DNA from: Flavobacteriales bacterium
GTDB taxonomy: Bacteria; Bacteroidota; Bacteroidia; Flavobacteriales; BACL11
Direction: 5' to 3'
Length of the DNA: 12,891 bases
Assembly: GCA_002697505.1 (NCBI GenBank)
Contig: NZWA01000014.1
Span: forward strand, 1-12,891
Position numbers and translations under genes: made by a program. The notes beneath the pieces were generated by a model that was not told where the DNA came from, did not search any database, and saw only the letters and a list, made by a program, of their open reading frames with translations. This document shows, piece by piece, positions 1 to 7,261 of the stretch; position 1 is the stretch's first letter; each line of letters begins with the position of its first letter.

Positions 1-301
1 AACAAACGGACAGATTGTTACAACACTATTGGGAACAGATGTTACAGTAACTATAAACGCTAATGGAGTATTTATTGATAATGCACAAGTAATAGTTGCG
101 GATTTAGTGGCTGATAATGGGGTGGTACACGTTATTGAAGCCGTACTGTTACCAAATGCTACAGCAGTTTCAGAATTTGAAATTAGTGATAAATACTTAT
201 TCTCGATAGATATGCTTGGAAAAAAAGTAAATAAAAACATTAAAGACCAAGTAATTTTTGATATATATAATAATAAAATTGTTAAAAGATTAAATAAATA
301 G
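1..301 (+). CDS. Secreted fasciclin (FAS1) domain protein, C-terminal part
   Basis: Only the 3' end of the gene is in the window. The frame is open from the first base (codons begin at position 2), so the in-frame TTG at 29 is not a real start. The visible residues match the second half of a FAS1 fold: a TNGQIVTTLLG segment, then beta-strands, then the conserved H2-type motif NGVVHVIEAVLLP at about 121-160. FAS1 domains act in extracellular adhesion in many bacteria. After the domain comes a 40-residue tail with FSIDMLGKK, then FDIYNNKIVKR, and a basic end. It resembles the short sorting-like tails on two other genes in this window (9043 and 10140) and is compatible with T9SS-type secretion. 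The signal peptide would lie upstream. The ligand is unknown. FAS1 is confident; T9SS export is inference. Confidence 0.85.
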   Translation, partial: TNGQIVTTLLGTDVTVTINANGVFIDNAQVIVADLVADNGVVHVIEAVLLPNATAVSEFEISDKYLFSIDMLGKKVNKNIKDQVIFDIYNNKIVKRLNK

Positions 302-326
302 TTTTAGTTAATATTAGTTAGTTTTT

Positions 327-360
327 GGGCCGGTATTTAATAATGAATACTGGCCCTTTT
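327..360 (+). terminator. Rho-independent terminator after the fasciclin gene
   Basis: An 11-bp stem pairs 327-337 (GGGCCGGTATT) with 346-356 (AATACTGGCCC), with one G-T wobble and an 8-nt loop at 338-345. A run of four T follows at 357-360. It is by far the most GC-rich hairpin in the region. It lies only 11 nt before the ATG of the next gene. Confidence 0.85.
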
Positions 361-371
361 GAAATAAGATT

Positions 372-1655
372 ATGAAAAAAAGTACTATAACATGTGACAT
401 GGAAGGTGTCATAGAAACTATGAATGAGGGAGCTGAGAAGATTTTCGGCTATAAAAAAGAAGAATTAATTGGAATAAAAAGAGTTTCAATTTTTTCTCCC
501 GGAGAAATTGTTCTGCAAAATGTTGCAAATTGGCTTGATACTGCCGTTAAAAATGGAATATATGAAGGAGAGACTATTTTCTTAAATAAAAATAAAGAAA
601 AAATTAATGCTAAGATTAGAATTACACCAACATTTAAAAATGGTAAAGATAATCCTCAAACTGGTTACTGTGGTGTGACAGAAGTAATCGATAAAGATGT
701 TAATGTAAAAATAAATACATCAACAAATTTGATTAAGTGGTTAGCCATTACAAGATTACCATTTACATCAGCTTCGATTCTACCTATTTTTGTTATTGCT
801 GCATATTTTGCTTTTGTTGGTGATGATTTATTCAATTCGAGCGCACTTATATTTTCATTAATGGGTGTAATATTTGCTCATTTATCAGTGAATGTATTTA
901 ATGACTATTTTGACAACTTAGATGGAACCGATGAAAAAAACACCCAATATTTTCAGCAGGTTTCAGGTGGAAGTCGTGCAATTGAATTAGGTCTTATTAC
1001 TTTAAGTAAAACTAAAAATCTAGCGTATGTATTGTGTCTTATTGCAATAATATTTGGTGTTCTAACTGTGATGTCTGCTAATTCTTCTAATTATTTTGAA
1101 ATATTTTTAATTGCTAAAGCGGCATTATCTTTAGGTTACTACTACACAGCTCCTCCATTTAGATTAGTTTCTAGAAGGGGGCTTGGAGAATTAACTATAT
1201 TTCTAACTTTTGGTCCATTACTAACTTTAGGGGCTGCTTTCGCAATTTTTGATGGAGATCTTATGTCGTCAGAGCATTTTATCAATTGTTTATTACTTGG
1301 AATACCTATGGGCCTTTTAACAACAAATATTTTATTAATAAATCAATTTCCTGATGCAGAAAGTGATAAAATGACTGGCAAAAACCACTTAGTAGTTACC
1401 TTTGGAAAAAAGAAAAGTAGATGGGTTTATTTATCTGTTTTAGTACTAACACTGTTAGTGTCTATTTATTTAGCAATAAATATTAATTATTTAATTTTCG
1501 TTGCAACAGCAATTACAGGATTGTTTGGATTTTCGATTATAAAGCACCTTTTTAAGTATTATAAATCTAGAGAGTTAGTAAAATCAAATTGGAACACGAT
1601 ATTATTACAAGCAGTGTTTTGTATAATTTTAATATTAACTTTTTTAGTACAATAA
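372..1655 (+). CDS. PAS domain fused to UbiA/MenA-like prenyltransferase
   Basis: A 427-aa fusion. Residues 1-108 form one PAS sensor domain (TCDMEGVIETMNEGAEKIFG, then GYKKEELIG, ending GYCGVTEVID). Residues 120-427 are a polytopic UbiA-superfamily membrane enzyme. The first Asp-rich motif is N177/D178/D181/D184 in VNVFNDYFDNLDGTD. The second is N324-x3-D328-x3-D332, followed by TGKNHLVVTFG, and GYYYTAPPF lies at 255-263. This is closest to the MenA (1,4-dihydroxy-2-naphthoate prenyltransferase) type. UbiA enzymes move a polyprenyl group from a diphosphate to an aromatic or lipid acceptor, using Mg held by these Asp residues. Both metal motifs are intact, so catalysis is plausible. There is no internal ATG at the domain junction, so the fusion looks real. 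It is the first gene of a four-gene operon, with 10 nt to the next start. The acceptor substrate and the PAS ligand cannot be read from the sequence. Confidence 0.88.
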   Translation: MKKSTITCDMEGVIETMNEGAEKIFGYKKEELIGIKRVSIFSPGEIVLQNVANWLDTAVKNGIYEGETIFLNKNKEKINAKIRITPTFKNGKDNPQTGYCGVTEVIDKDVNVKINTSTNLIKWLAITRLPFTSASILPIFVIAAYFAFVGDDLFNSSALIFSLMGVIFAHLSVNVFNDYFDNLDGTDEKNTQYFQQVSGGSRAIELGLITLSKTKNLAYVLCLIAIIFGVLTVMSANSSNYFEIFLIAKAALSLGYYYTAPPFRLVSRRGLGELTIFLTFGPLLTLGAAFAIFDGDLMSSEHFINCLLLGIPMGLLTTNILLINQFPDAESDKMTGKNHLVVTFGKKKSRWVYLSVLVLTLLVSIYLAININYLIFVATAITGLFGFSIIKHLFKYYKSRELVKSNWNTILLQAVFCIILILTFLVQ

Positions 1656-1665
1656 AAATTAAAAT

Positions 1666-2334
1666 ATGAAAGAAATAGTATTAGTCGGTGCGAGTAGTTC
1701 TACGTGTCAAAATTTTATGCAAACTTATAAGAATAATTATAACTTTACTTGTTTAAGTAGAAACACAAATTATAGTGATATTAATGATTTTGATATTTTA
1801 GATGCTAATAAATATTTAAATGTAGAAAAGCAGATAGATGGTTTAGTTTATTTTCCTGGTTCAATCAATTTACGACAATTTAGTTCACTAAAAACTGAAA
1901 ATTTTATTGAAGATTTTAATATCAATGTTCTGGGCCTTATAACTGCATTAAAATTTTATCAAAAAAAGTTTAACAAAGGAGCGTCAGTAGTTGTATTTAG
2001 TACAGTAGCAGCTAAATTAGGAATGCCTTTTCACGCTTCTGTTTCTACTGTTAAGTCAGCTGTCACAGGACTAGCAAAATCATTAGCTGCCGAATGGTCT
2101 CCAAATATTAGAGTAAATTGTATTTCACCATCAATTTTCAAAAGTGAAATGTCAAAAAGAATCTTGTCTTCTGAAAGAATGGTAGAAAAAATTAGTAACA
2201 ATCATCCACTGAAAAGACATGGTGAAACAAATGATATTTCATCTCTCATTAATTTTTTATTATCTGATGATTCATCATGGATGACAGGACAGGATTTAAG
2301 TGTTGACGGAGGAATGTCAACATTAAAATTATGA
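1666..2334 (+). CDS. Short-chain dehydrogenase (SDR) homologue with degenerate active site
   Basis: A 222-aa Rossmann-fold SDR relative. It has a short N-terminal IVLVGASSST segment in place of TGxxxGxG, YFPGSI (62-67) where NNAG normally sits, N87 in NINVLG, and a typical SDR C-terminus with RVNCISPS (149-156), SSWMTGQ and VDGGMS. The usual Ser-Tyr-Lys triad is altered. By alignment of FSTVAAKLGMPFHASVSTVK, the Ser position is T113, the Tyr position is V126, and only K130 remains. It may therefore be a non-oxidoreductive or atypical SDR, or it may use other residues. It lies between the prenyltransferase and the exporter-like gene; its last codons overlap the next start as ATGA. Family membership is firm. 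The substrate is unknown, and the loss of dehydrogenase activity is inference. Confidence 0.87.
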   Translation: MKEIVLVGASSSTCQNFMQTYKNNYNFTCLSRNTNYSDINDFDILDANKYLNVEKQIDGLVYFPGSINLRQFSSLKTENFIEDFNINVLGLITALKFYQKKFNKGASVVVFSTVAAKLGMPFHASVSTVKSAVTGLAKSLAAEWSPNIRVNCISPSIFKSEMSKRILSSERMVEKISNNHPLKRHGETNDISSLINFLLSDDSSWMTGQDLSVDGGMSTLKL

Positions 2335-4313
2335 TCCGATTTTTTTGGAAATACAGATATTATAACTTATTTATTATTTTTCTCACTTTCATTTTAAGTG
2401 TATTCTCTTTAAAAAATTTAAAAGTTTTTTTTGAGAGTGAAAGAATAATTGAATTAAGCAATGTCGAAAAGGATATTATAGATAAATCGCTTGATGATAA
2501 AAATTTAATATTAGTAGGTTTAGAGTTTTCGGACTCTTTAAGTTATGAAAGTTTAGTGCTAATAAAAAGTCAACTTAAACTTTTAGACCAAAATAAAAAT
2601 ATTCAAACTCATCAAAGTATATTTAATGAAAAAGAAATTATTTACTCATCATTTGTACCAATAACAATCAGTTTATTAGATATTTCTTCCAAAAAAAAAT
2701 ATTTACAATCTCTCGAAAAAATTAAAAAATTAAATAGTAACTTTATTACCAAAGACTTTAAAAATTTATTGTTTGTAATTAAGTGCAAAGACTTAAATTC
2801 TGAAAATGATAAAGAAGATCTACTCAAATTTCTTGAAAGCCACTTTACTAAATATAATAGTAAAAATATATTTTCCACTGGACAGATAAAATCTGAAATA
2901 TATATGCAGGAAAATGTGGTAAATGAAATGATATATTTTACTATTTCATCATTTATACTATGTAGTTTAATATTGTGGTTTTATGTTAGAAATATTTATC
3001 TTGTATCTATTAATATAATATCAATAGTACTATCAATTTTATTTTCATTCAATTTATCTAATTTTCTATTTGGAGGAATAGAATTAGTTATGATAATTAT
3101 ACCCGCGGTAATTTTTATTATTACTATATCAGATTATATGCATTTGCTTAATAGTAACCAAAAATTTAGAAATCGATTTAGGTTGTTTAGATCACAAATG
3201 CAATATATTGGAAAACCTGTTTTTTTGACATCTGCAACAACAGCGATAGGTTTTTTAAGCTTTACTTTTGTTGGTTTCGATCCATTAATGAGATTTGGAT
3301 TAATTACAACAATTTCAATTTTTATTTCTTTATTTATTATTGTCACACTCTATTCATTATGTGTAGATTTAAATTACATAAAAAGAAAGCACGAAGTAAA
3401 TTCAGTTAATAAAATAATTATTTTCTTTTCTTCAATAAAAAAATATCAATTTCCAATTTTATTAGTTTTCATATTACTGTCTTTTCTTGGACTCTTTAAT
3501 ATTTCAATAAATAATTTTTTAACTGATGAAATAAATAAAAAATCACCTCTCTACAAAGAGATTTCTTATTTTGATAATATTTTTGGTGGAATTAAGCCTG
3601 TAACTTTTAATGCAAGTAACAATATTTCACTTTCTCAACTCAAAAATGAAATAAGCGCAAATGATTTGAATATTGATTTTATTTATAACGAAAATGAAAG
3701 AGTTGTAGTTAAATCTCGAATGAAAGATAAGGGAACCATAAAATCTAATATTATTTACGATAATATTTTAAAAAAATTTGATCTTAAAATTGGTGGTGTA
3801 GGTTTTCTTTTTGATAAAATAAGTAATCAGTTGACAAAAGAAGTTTTGCTTGGTTTAGTATTTGCTATATTGGTAATTGGAGTCTTTTTTGTTGTATTTA
3901 ATAATTTTAATTTAAATTATTTTGTTGTATCATTAATTCCAAATGTAATTCCTTTGATAACATGCTTGGGTTTATTGTCATTTTCGGACTTTTATTTTAG
4001 TCTGTCAAATGCCTTTATTTTCGCCATTGTATTTGGTTTAATTGTTGATGATTCTATTCACATTATTTCAGCTTATAGTAATTGTAGAAGAAGAAATCTA
4101 TCAATAGAAGAGTCAATTAATTTTTGTAAAAAAAATACATTTCAAGCTGTAATTAAAACAACTATTGTAATTATAGTTTCACTTTTACCTTTGTTGTTTT
4201 CAGAGTTTAAATCAATTAGCCAACTGGCTTATATTACCATCATCAGTGCTATTGTTGCAATAGTGTTTGATTTAATATATTTACCAAAATTACTTAAACG
4301 TTATATTAAATAA
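2331..4313 (+). CDS. RND/MMPL-family exporter-like membrane protein
   Basis: A 660-aa polytopic protein of the RND superfamily (COG1033/MMPL-like predicted exporters). About 12 membrane segments are visible, in the RND 1+5 / 1+5 layout: near 11-28, 200-217, 221-240, 251-271, 296-315, 321-343, then 373-391, 505-523, 529-550, 558-580, 606-624 and 630-650. Two extracytoplasmic loops, about 29-199 and 392-504, separate them. In the fourth helix of each half sit charged motifs typical of this family: ISDYMHLL (D268, H271) and VDDSIHIISAY (D572, D573, H576). Such residues carry protons in RND pumps. At 660 aa it is short for the family because the loops are small. The ATG overlaps the SDR stop as ATGA, which suggests translational coupling. 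Family relatives move lipids or hydrophobic molecules; export of the operon's product is inference. Confidence 0.87.
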   Translation: MIRFFWKYRYYNLFIIFLTFILSVFSLKNLKVFFESERIIELSNVEKDIIDKSLDDKNLILVGLEFSDSLSYESLVLIKSQLKLLDQNKNIQTHQSIFNEKEIIYSSFVPITISLLDISSKKKYLQSLEKIKKLNSNFITKDFKNLLFVIKCKDLNSENDKEDLLKFLESHFTKYNSKNIFSTGQIKSEIYMQENVVNEMIYFTISSFILCSLILWFYVRNIYLVSINIISIVLSILFSFNLSNFLFGGIELVMIIIPAVIFIITISDYMHLLNSNQKFRNRFRLFRSQMQYIGKPVFLTSATTAIGFLSFTFVGFDPLMRFGLITTISIFISLFIIVTLYSLCVDLNYIKRKHEVNSVNKIIIFFSSIKKYQFPILLVFILLSFLGLFNISINNFLTDEINKKSPLYKEISYFDNIFGGIKPVTFNASNNISLSQLKNEISANDLNIDFIYNENERVVVKSRMKDKGTIKSNIIYDNILKKFDLKIGGVGFLFDKISNQLTKEVLLGLVFAILVIGVFFVVFNNFNLNYFVVSLIPNVIPLITCLGLLSFSDFYFSLSNAFIFAIVFGLIVDDSIHIISAYSNCRRRNLSIEESINFCKKNTFQAVIKTTIVIIVSLLPLLFSEFKSISQLAYITIISAIVAIVFDLIYLPKLLKRYIK

Positions 4314-4317
4314 ATCT

Positions 4318-4827
4318 ATGAGTAAAAAATATATAATCGTCAATGATAAAATGCAACAGAATTATAAGTATTTAATTTCTGAGCAGGCAGGTAAAAATTT
4401 TCATAACGATTTCCAACCACAGCTAACACCAAAACAAATGTTAGAGCTAGGCGTTTTTGGAGGTAAGTATATGACAGATTGTATAAATGAATTTCCTAAT
4501 GATTGGTTTGTAAATGCTAAACTATCTCCAAAATTTAAAAATATAAAACTTAACTATTTTAAAGTCGATGCTTCTTTACCATTGTCTCATTGGAAAATGA
4601 AAGGATGGCTGCATGAGGATGATCCCAGAGGTTGGTTTCAATGGTACTGCAGATATTATTTTGGAAGAAGAAATGATATCGAAGATCTTAGGCAAATAAA
4701 AAGATGGAAAGCTATAAAAAGACACGTTGGCGCAGTCAAAAAAGGCTGTAAGCCACAGGATTTGTCATGTAGAGCTAAGCAAAGACAAGCCTTACTTCAC
4801 TGGGCCTATGATTCAAGATTGATCTAG
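4318..4827 (+). CDS. Conserved protein of unknown function (GWFQWYCRYYFGRR family)
   Basis: A 169-aa soluble protein with no signal peptide or membrane helix. I cannot name a characterised family. Sequence features that look strongly constrained are GVFGGKYM (45-52), DDPRGWFQWYCRYYFGRR (101-118), LRQIKRW (124-130), the pair C144/C151 in GCKPQDLSC, and a final RQALLHWAYDSR. It is rich in Trp, Tyr, Arg and Cys, which is unlike its very AT-biased neighbours and suggests purifying selection. From memory, similar proteins occur widely as hypotheticals, but I cannot confirm that here. The gene begins 4 nt after the exporter stop and is the last gene before a terminator, so it belongs to the prenyltransferase operon. 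The two Cys could bind metal or form a disulfide; nothing more specific can be said. Confidence 0.85.
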   Translation: MSKKYIIVNDKMQQNYKYLISEQAGKNFHNDFQPQLTPKQMLELGVFGGKYMTDCINEFPNDWFVNAKLSPKFKNIKLNYFKVDASLPLSHWKMKGWLHEDDPRGWFQWYCRYYFGRRNDIEDLRQIKRWKAIKRHVGAVKKGCKPQDLSCRAKQRQALLHWAYDSRLI

Positions 4828-4839
4828 TAAAAAATGTTT

Positions 4840-4868
4840 AAAAAAATGCAATCAAGTTGCGTTTTTTT
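4840..4868 (+). terminator. Rho-independent terminator closing the prenyltransferase operon
   Basis: GCAA (4848-4851) pairs with TTGC (4857-4860) around the loop TCAAG. T4847-G4861 is a wobble pair, and A4840-4846 faces the T-tract 4862-4868. The A-run/T-run symmetry means it could work in both directions, although no gene approaches on the minus strand. Confidence 0.75.
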
Positions 4869-4869
4869 A

Positions 4870-4877
4870 TATTTTTG
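4870..4877 (+). promoter_or_regulatory. Possible -7 promoter element for the TonB receptor
   Basis: TATTTTTG fits the Bacteroidota -7 consensus TAnnTTTG and lies 23 nt before the ATG at 4901, directly after the terminator T-tract. No TTG at the expected -33 spacing is visible (the TTG at 4857 is too close), so this is a weak call. Confidence 0.35.
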
Positions 4878-4900
4878 CAATTCAAATCTTGTTTTTGTTC

Positions 4901-7186
4901 ATGAAAATTATATTAGTAGTTTTTAGTATATTACTTAGTCATAGTTTGTTTTCACAAACTAGTGGACTGGTATTGGATAATGAAAAAAATCCAATTTCAG
5001 GTGTTAGCGTCCTTTTTGCAGATCAGAATATTTTAGTAGAAACGAATGAAAATGGTGAATTTACTTTTTCTGAAAAGATTCCTAACAACAGTATTCTTCA
5101 TTTCTATAATCATGGTTATTCTTCAAAACTTATAAAATTTCAACAAACAAAAGATTTTGAAATTATAATGGCTAAACTACATGTTGATTTGGACGAGGTC
5201 GGTGTTAGTGAATCCTATAGTGATCTTGGAAATATAAAGCTTGCCAGTATTGAAAAAAAGAAAATTGATTTTGTGCAATCAAGTTCAATGGTGGAAAGTA
5301 TTACTGAATTAGGAGGTGTTGATATGATCTCATCTGGACTTGGGATTCAAAAAATTGTAGTCAGAGGTTTATCGGGTATGCGTGTAGTTACTTATTTGAA
5401 TGGTATGCAAATTAATAATCAACAGTGGGCTAATGATCACGGTATTGGCTTTACTGATTTGGGAATAAATGAAGTTGAATTAATAAAGGGAGCAAGTGCC
5501 TTAAAATATGGATCTGAAGCAATTGGCGGACTATTGTACTTTAAGGACTACCCATTTACTGCTGATAATAAATTAAAGGGTTTTTTAGCTTCTAAATTAA
5601 ACAATAGCAGTTATTTAACTAACAATCAAATTGGTTTAAATTGGAACTATAATAATTTCTTTGTTGATTTTTATGGTGAATATACCTTATCAACTGATTA
5701 TAGAATGCCTAATGGTGACTATCTTTTTAATTCTAGATTTAAACAATCTGCCTATAAATTTTCTTTAGCGCATAGATATAAAAGATTTCAAAATATTTTC
5801 CGCTTTCATTACCATCAAGAAACTCCTGGTATTCCAGGACACGTACATGGTGATCCATCACTCACTGATATTATAGATTTAACATCATCTTCAGTTGATC
5901 TAGAAAACGACTATAAAGAAACTAGGCCTAATCAATATGTAGATAATCAATTATTTACATACGAATTTAAGTATTTGGCTGATAATTTTAAATTAAGTTT
6001 ACATGCAGGACAATTTATAAATCATTTAGTTGAGTGGGAAAAGTGGACTAAGCCGGGCTTCGATTTAACATTAACAAACACACAAATTAGACCTAATTTA
6101 TTAATTTATTTGGGCGAAGAAAAGAATATTAATTTGAATTTAGGATCACAAATTACTTATGTGGACAATAAAAATAATCCTGCTGATGATATTTTAACTC
6201 CTGATGCTTCATCAGAGAATATAGCAGCGTATGCAATCTTAGATTATGAAAAAGATAATATTGGCTTAAATGCCGGTGTTCGCTACGATTATAAGAGCGT
6301 GAAATGTGATGATGATTATTTTGATATTAAATATGATCAATCTTTTAATTCTACTAGTTTTTCAAGTGGCATTTATTATAATTACTTAGAAAATAATTTT
6401 AGACTAACATATTCTGGAGCCTTTAGAGCGCCACATTTTTCGGAGTTGTTTTCTGATGGAGTACATCATGGAACCAATAGATATGAAATTGGTAGTCAAG
6501 ACTTAAATATTGAGTATTCTAATCAAATAGATTTTAAATATCATTGGGCTAACGAACATTTTGGCTTGGTATTTAATCCGTTTTTGCAAAATATAACGGA
6601 TTTTATTTCTATTAGACCAACTGGTAATAATAGTGGAGGTTATAATGTGTATGAATATGTACAATTTGAAAATGTTCAGATAAATGGTTTTGAGATGAAT
6701 CTACATTATCATCCACATGCTCTACATAATTTACATATTGAACAAACTTATTCATTTTTAAATGTAAAAAATTTAATAAAAAATCCGATGTCACCTGTAA
6801 ATAAGACTTTATTAAAGAATTTTTTTGCTAAACAAAGTGAATATGGATTAGCTTTGGTTCCAGCAAATAGTATTAAATCCAAAGTGATGTTTGATTTCAA
6901 TACTTATAAAAGTTTGGTGAAGTATAAATTGAATAATATTTCTCTTTACCACATTTATAAGTTTGAACAAAATGATTTTTCAGAATATGAGGAGTTAACT
7001 GAATCATATAATGTTGTTAATATTAGATTGTCCTTAAGGTTTACGTCTAAATTTGATATAGCCCTTGGGGTCAATAATCTTTTAAATGAAGAATATACTC
7101 CTCATATTTCAAGAGTAAGAGGTGTAGCAGGTGGAATTCCAAATCCAGGTAGATATATAAGTTTAAATATGAAATATAGTTTTTAA
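4901..7186 (+). CDS. TonB-dependent outer-membrane receptor, probable metal uptake
   Basis: A 761-aa receptor. I chose the ATG at 4901 rather than the in-frame TTG at 4889 because it gives a clean signal peptide (MKIILVVFSILLSHSLFS, cut before Q19). Residues 19-92 are a carboxypeptidase-regulatory-like domain. The plug spans about 110-218, with IVVRGLSGMRVVTYLNG (152-168) and LIKGASALKYGSEAIGG (194-210). The rest is a beta-barrel ending in the aromatic-rich YISLNMKYSF with a terminal Phe. His-rich stretches occur in the barrel: H303, H305, H314 and H316 around HYHQETPGIPGHVHGD, and H502, H512 and H513 in APHFSELFSDGVHHGTNRYE. These recall zinc or copper receptors such as the ZnuD type. The downstream neighbour is a His/Cys-rich lipoprotein, separated by a hammerhead ribozyme. 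The receptor call is firm; metal as substrate is inference. Confidence 0.93.
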   Translation: MKIILVVFSILLSHSLFSQTSGLVLDNEKNPISGVSVLFADQNILVETNENGEFTFSEKIPNNSILHFYNHGYSSKLIKFQQTKDFEIIMAKLHVDLDEVGVSESYSDLGNIKLASIEKKKIDFVQSSSMVESITELGGVDMISSGLGIQKIVVRGLSGMRVVTYLNGMQINNQQWANDHGIGFTDLGINEVELIKGASALKYGSEAIGGLLYFKDYPFTADNKLKGFLASKLNNSSYLTNNQIGLNWNYNNFFVDFYGEYTLSTDYRMPNGDYLFNSRFKQSAYKFSLAHRYKRFQNIFRFHYHQETPGIPGHVHGDPSLTDIIDLTSSSVDLENDYKETRPNQYVDNQLFTYEFKYLADNFKLSLHAGQFINHLVEWEKWTKPGFDLTLTNTQIRPNLLIYLGEEKNINLNLGSQITYVDNKNNPADDILTPDASSENIAAYAILDYEKDNIGLNAGVRYDYKSVKCDDDYFDIKYDQSFNSTSFSSGIYYNYLENNFRLTYSGAFRAPHFSELFSDGVHHGTNRYEIGSQDLNIEYSNQIDFKYHWANEHFGLVFNPFLQNITDFISIRPTGNNSGGYNVYEYVQFENVQINGFEMNLHYHPHALHNLHIEQTYSFLNVKNLIKNPMSPVNKTLLKNFFAKQSEYGLALVPANSIKSKVMFDFNTYKSLVKYKLNNISLYHIYKFEQNDFSEYEELTESYNVVNIRLSLRFTSKFDIALGVNNLLNEEYTPHISRVRGVAGGIPNPGRYISLNMKYSF

Positions 7187-7189
7187 AAA

Positions 7190-7244
7190 AATACTCTGAT
7201 GAGCTTTTATGAAGCGAAACATCATTAAATTTGATGTCAGTATT
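7190..7244 (+). ncRNA. Type I hammerhead ribozyme between two cistrons
   Basis: All hammerhead parts are present in order. Stem I pairs 7190-7195 (AATACT) with 7239-7244 (AGTATT), 6 bp. The core CTGATGA is 7196-7202. Stem II pairs 7203-7206 (GCTT) with 7212-7215 (AAGC), with loop TTATG. The second core GAAA is 7216-7219. Stem III pairs 7220-7224 (CATCA) with 7232-7236 (TGATG) around a 7-nt loop, and is extended by the A7219-T7237 pair. Then comes C7238, the cleavage nucleotide. The triplet is therefore GTC, and cleavage is expected between C7238 and A7239. The ends open from stem I, which makes it type I. It starts 3 nt after the receptor stop, and the cut falls 23 nt before the lipoprotein ATG. 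Cleavage would leave a 2',3'-cyclic phosphate upstream and a 5'-OH downstream. No obvious stem I bulge for a loop-loop contact is visible. Confidence 0.93.
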
Positions 7245-7261
7245 AATTAATATGTAAAAAA

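Noticed and set aside
2642..3346. Minus-strand open frames opposite the RND gene
   Set aside because: They are shadows of a clear membrane-protein gene, with no start context or recognisable domain.
6183..6225. Other CTGATGA strings (also near 2268, 3523 and 12108, and on the minus strand near 4240 and 6210) as further hammerhead ribozymes
   Set aside because: All lie inside coding regions and lack a stem II followed by GAAA and matching stems I and III.
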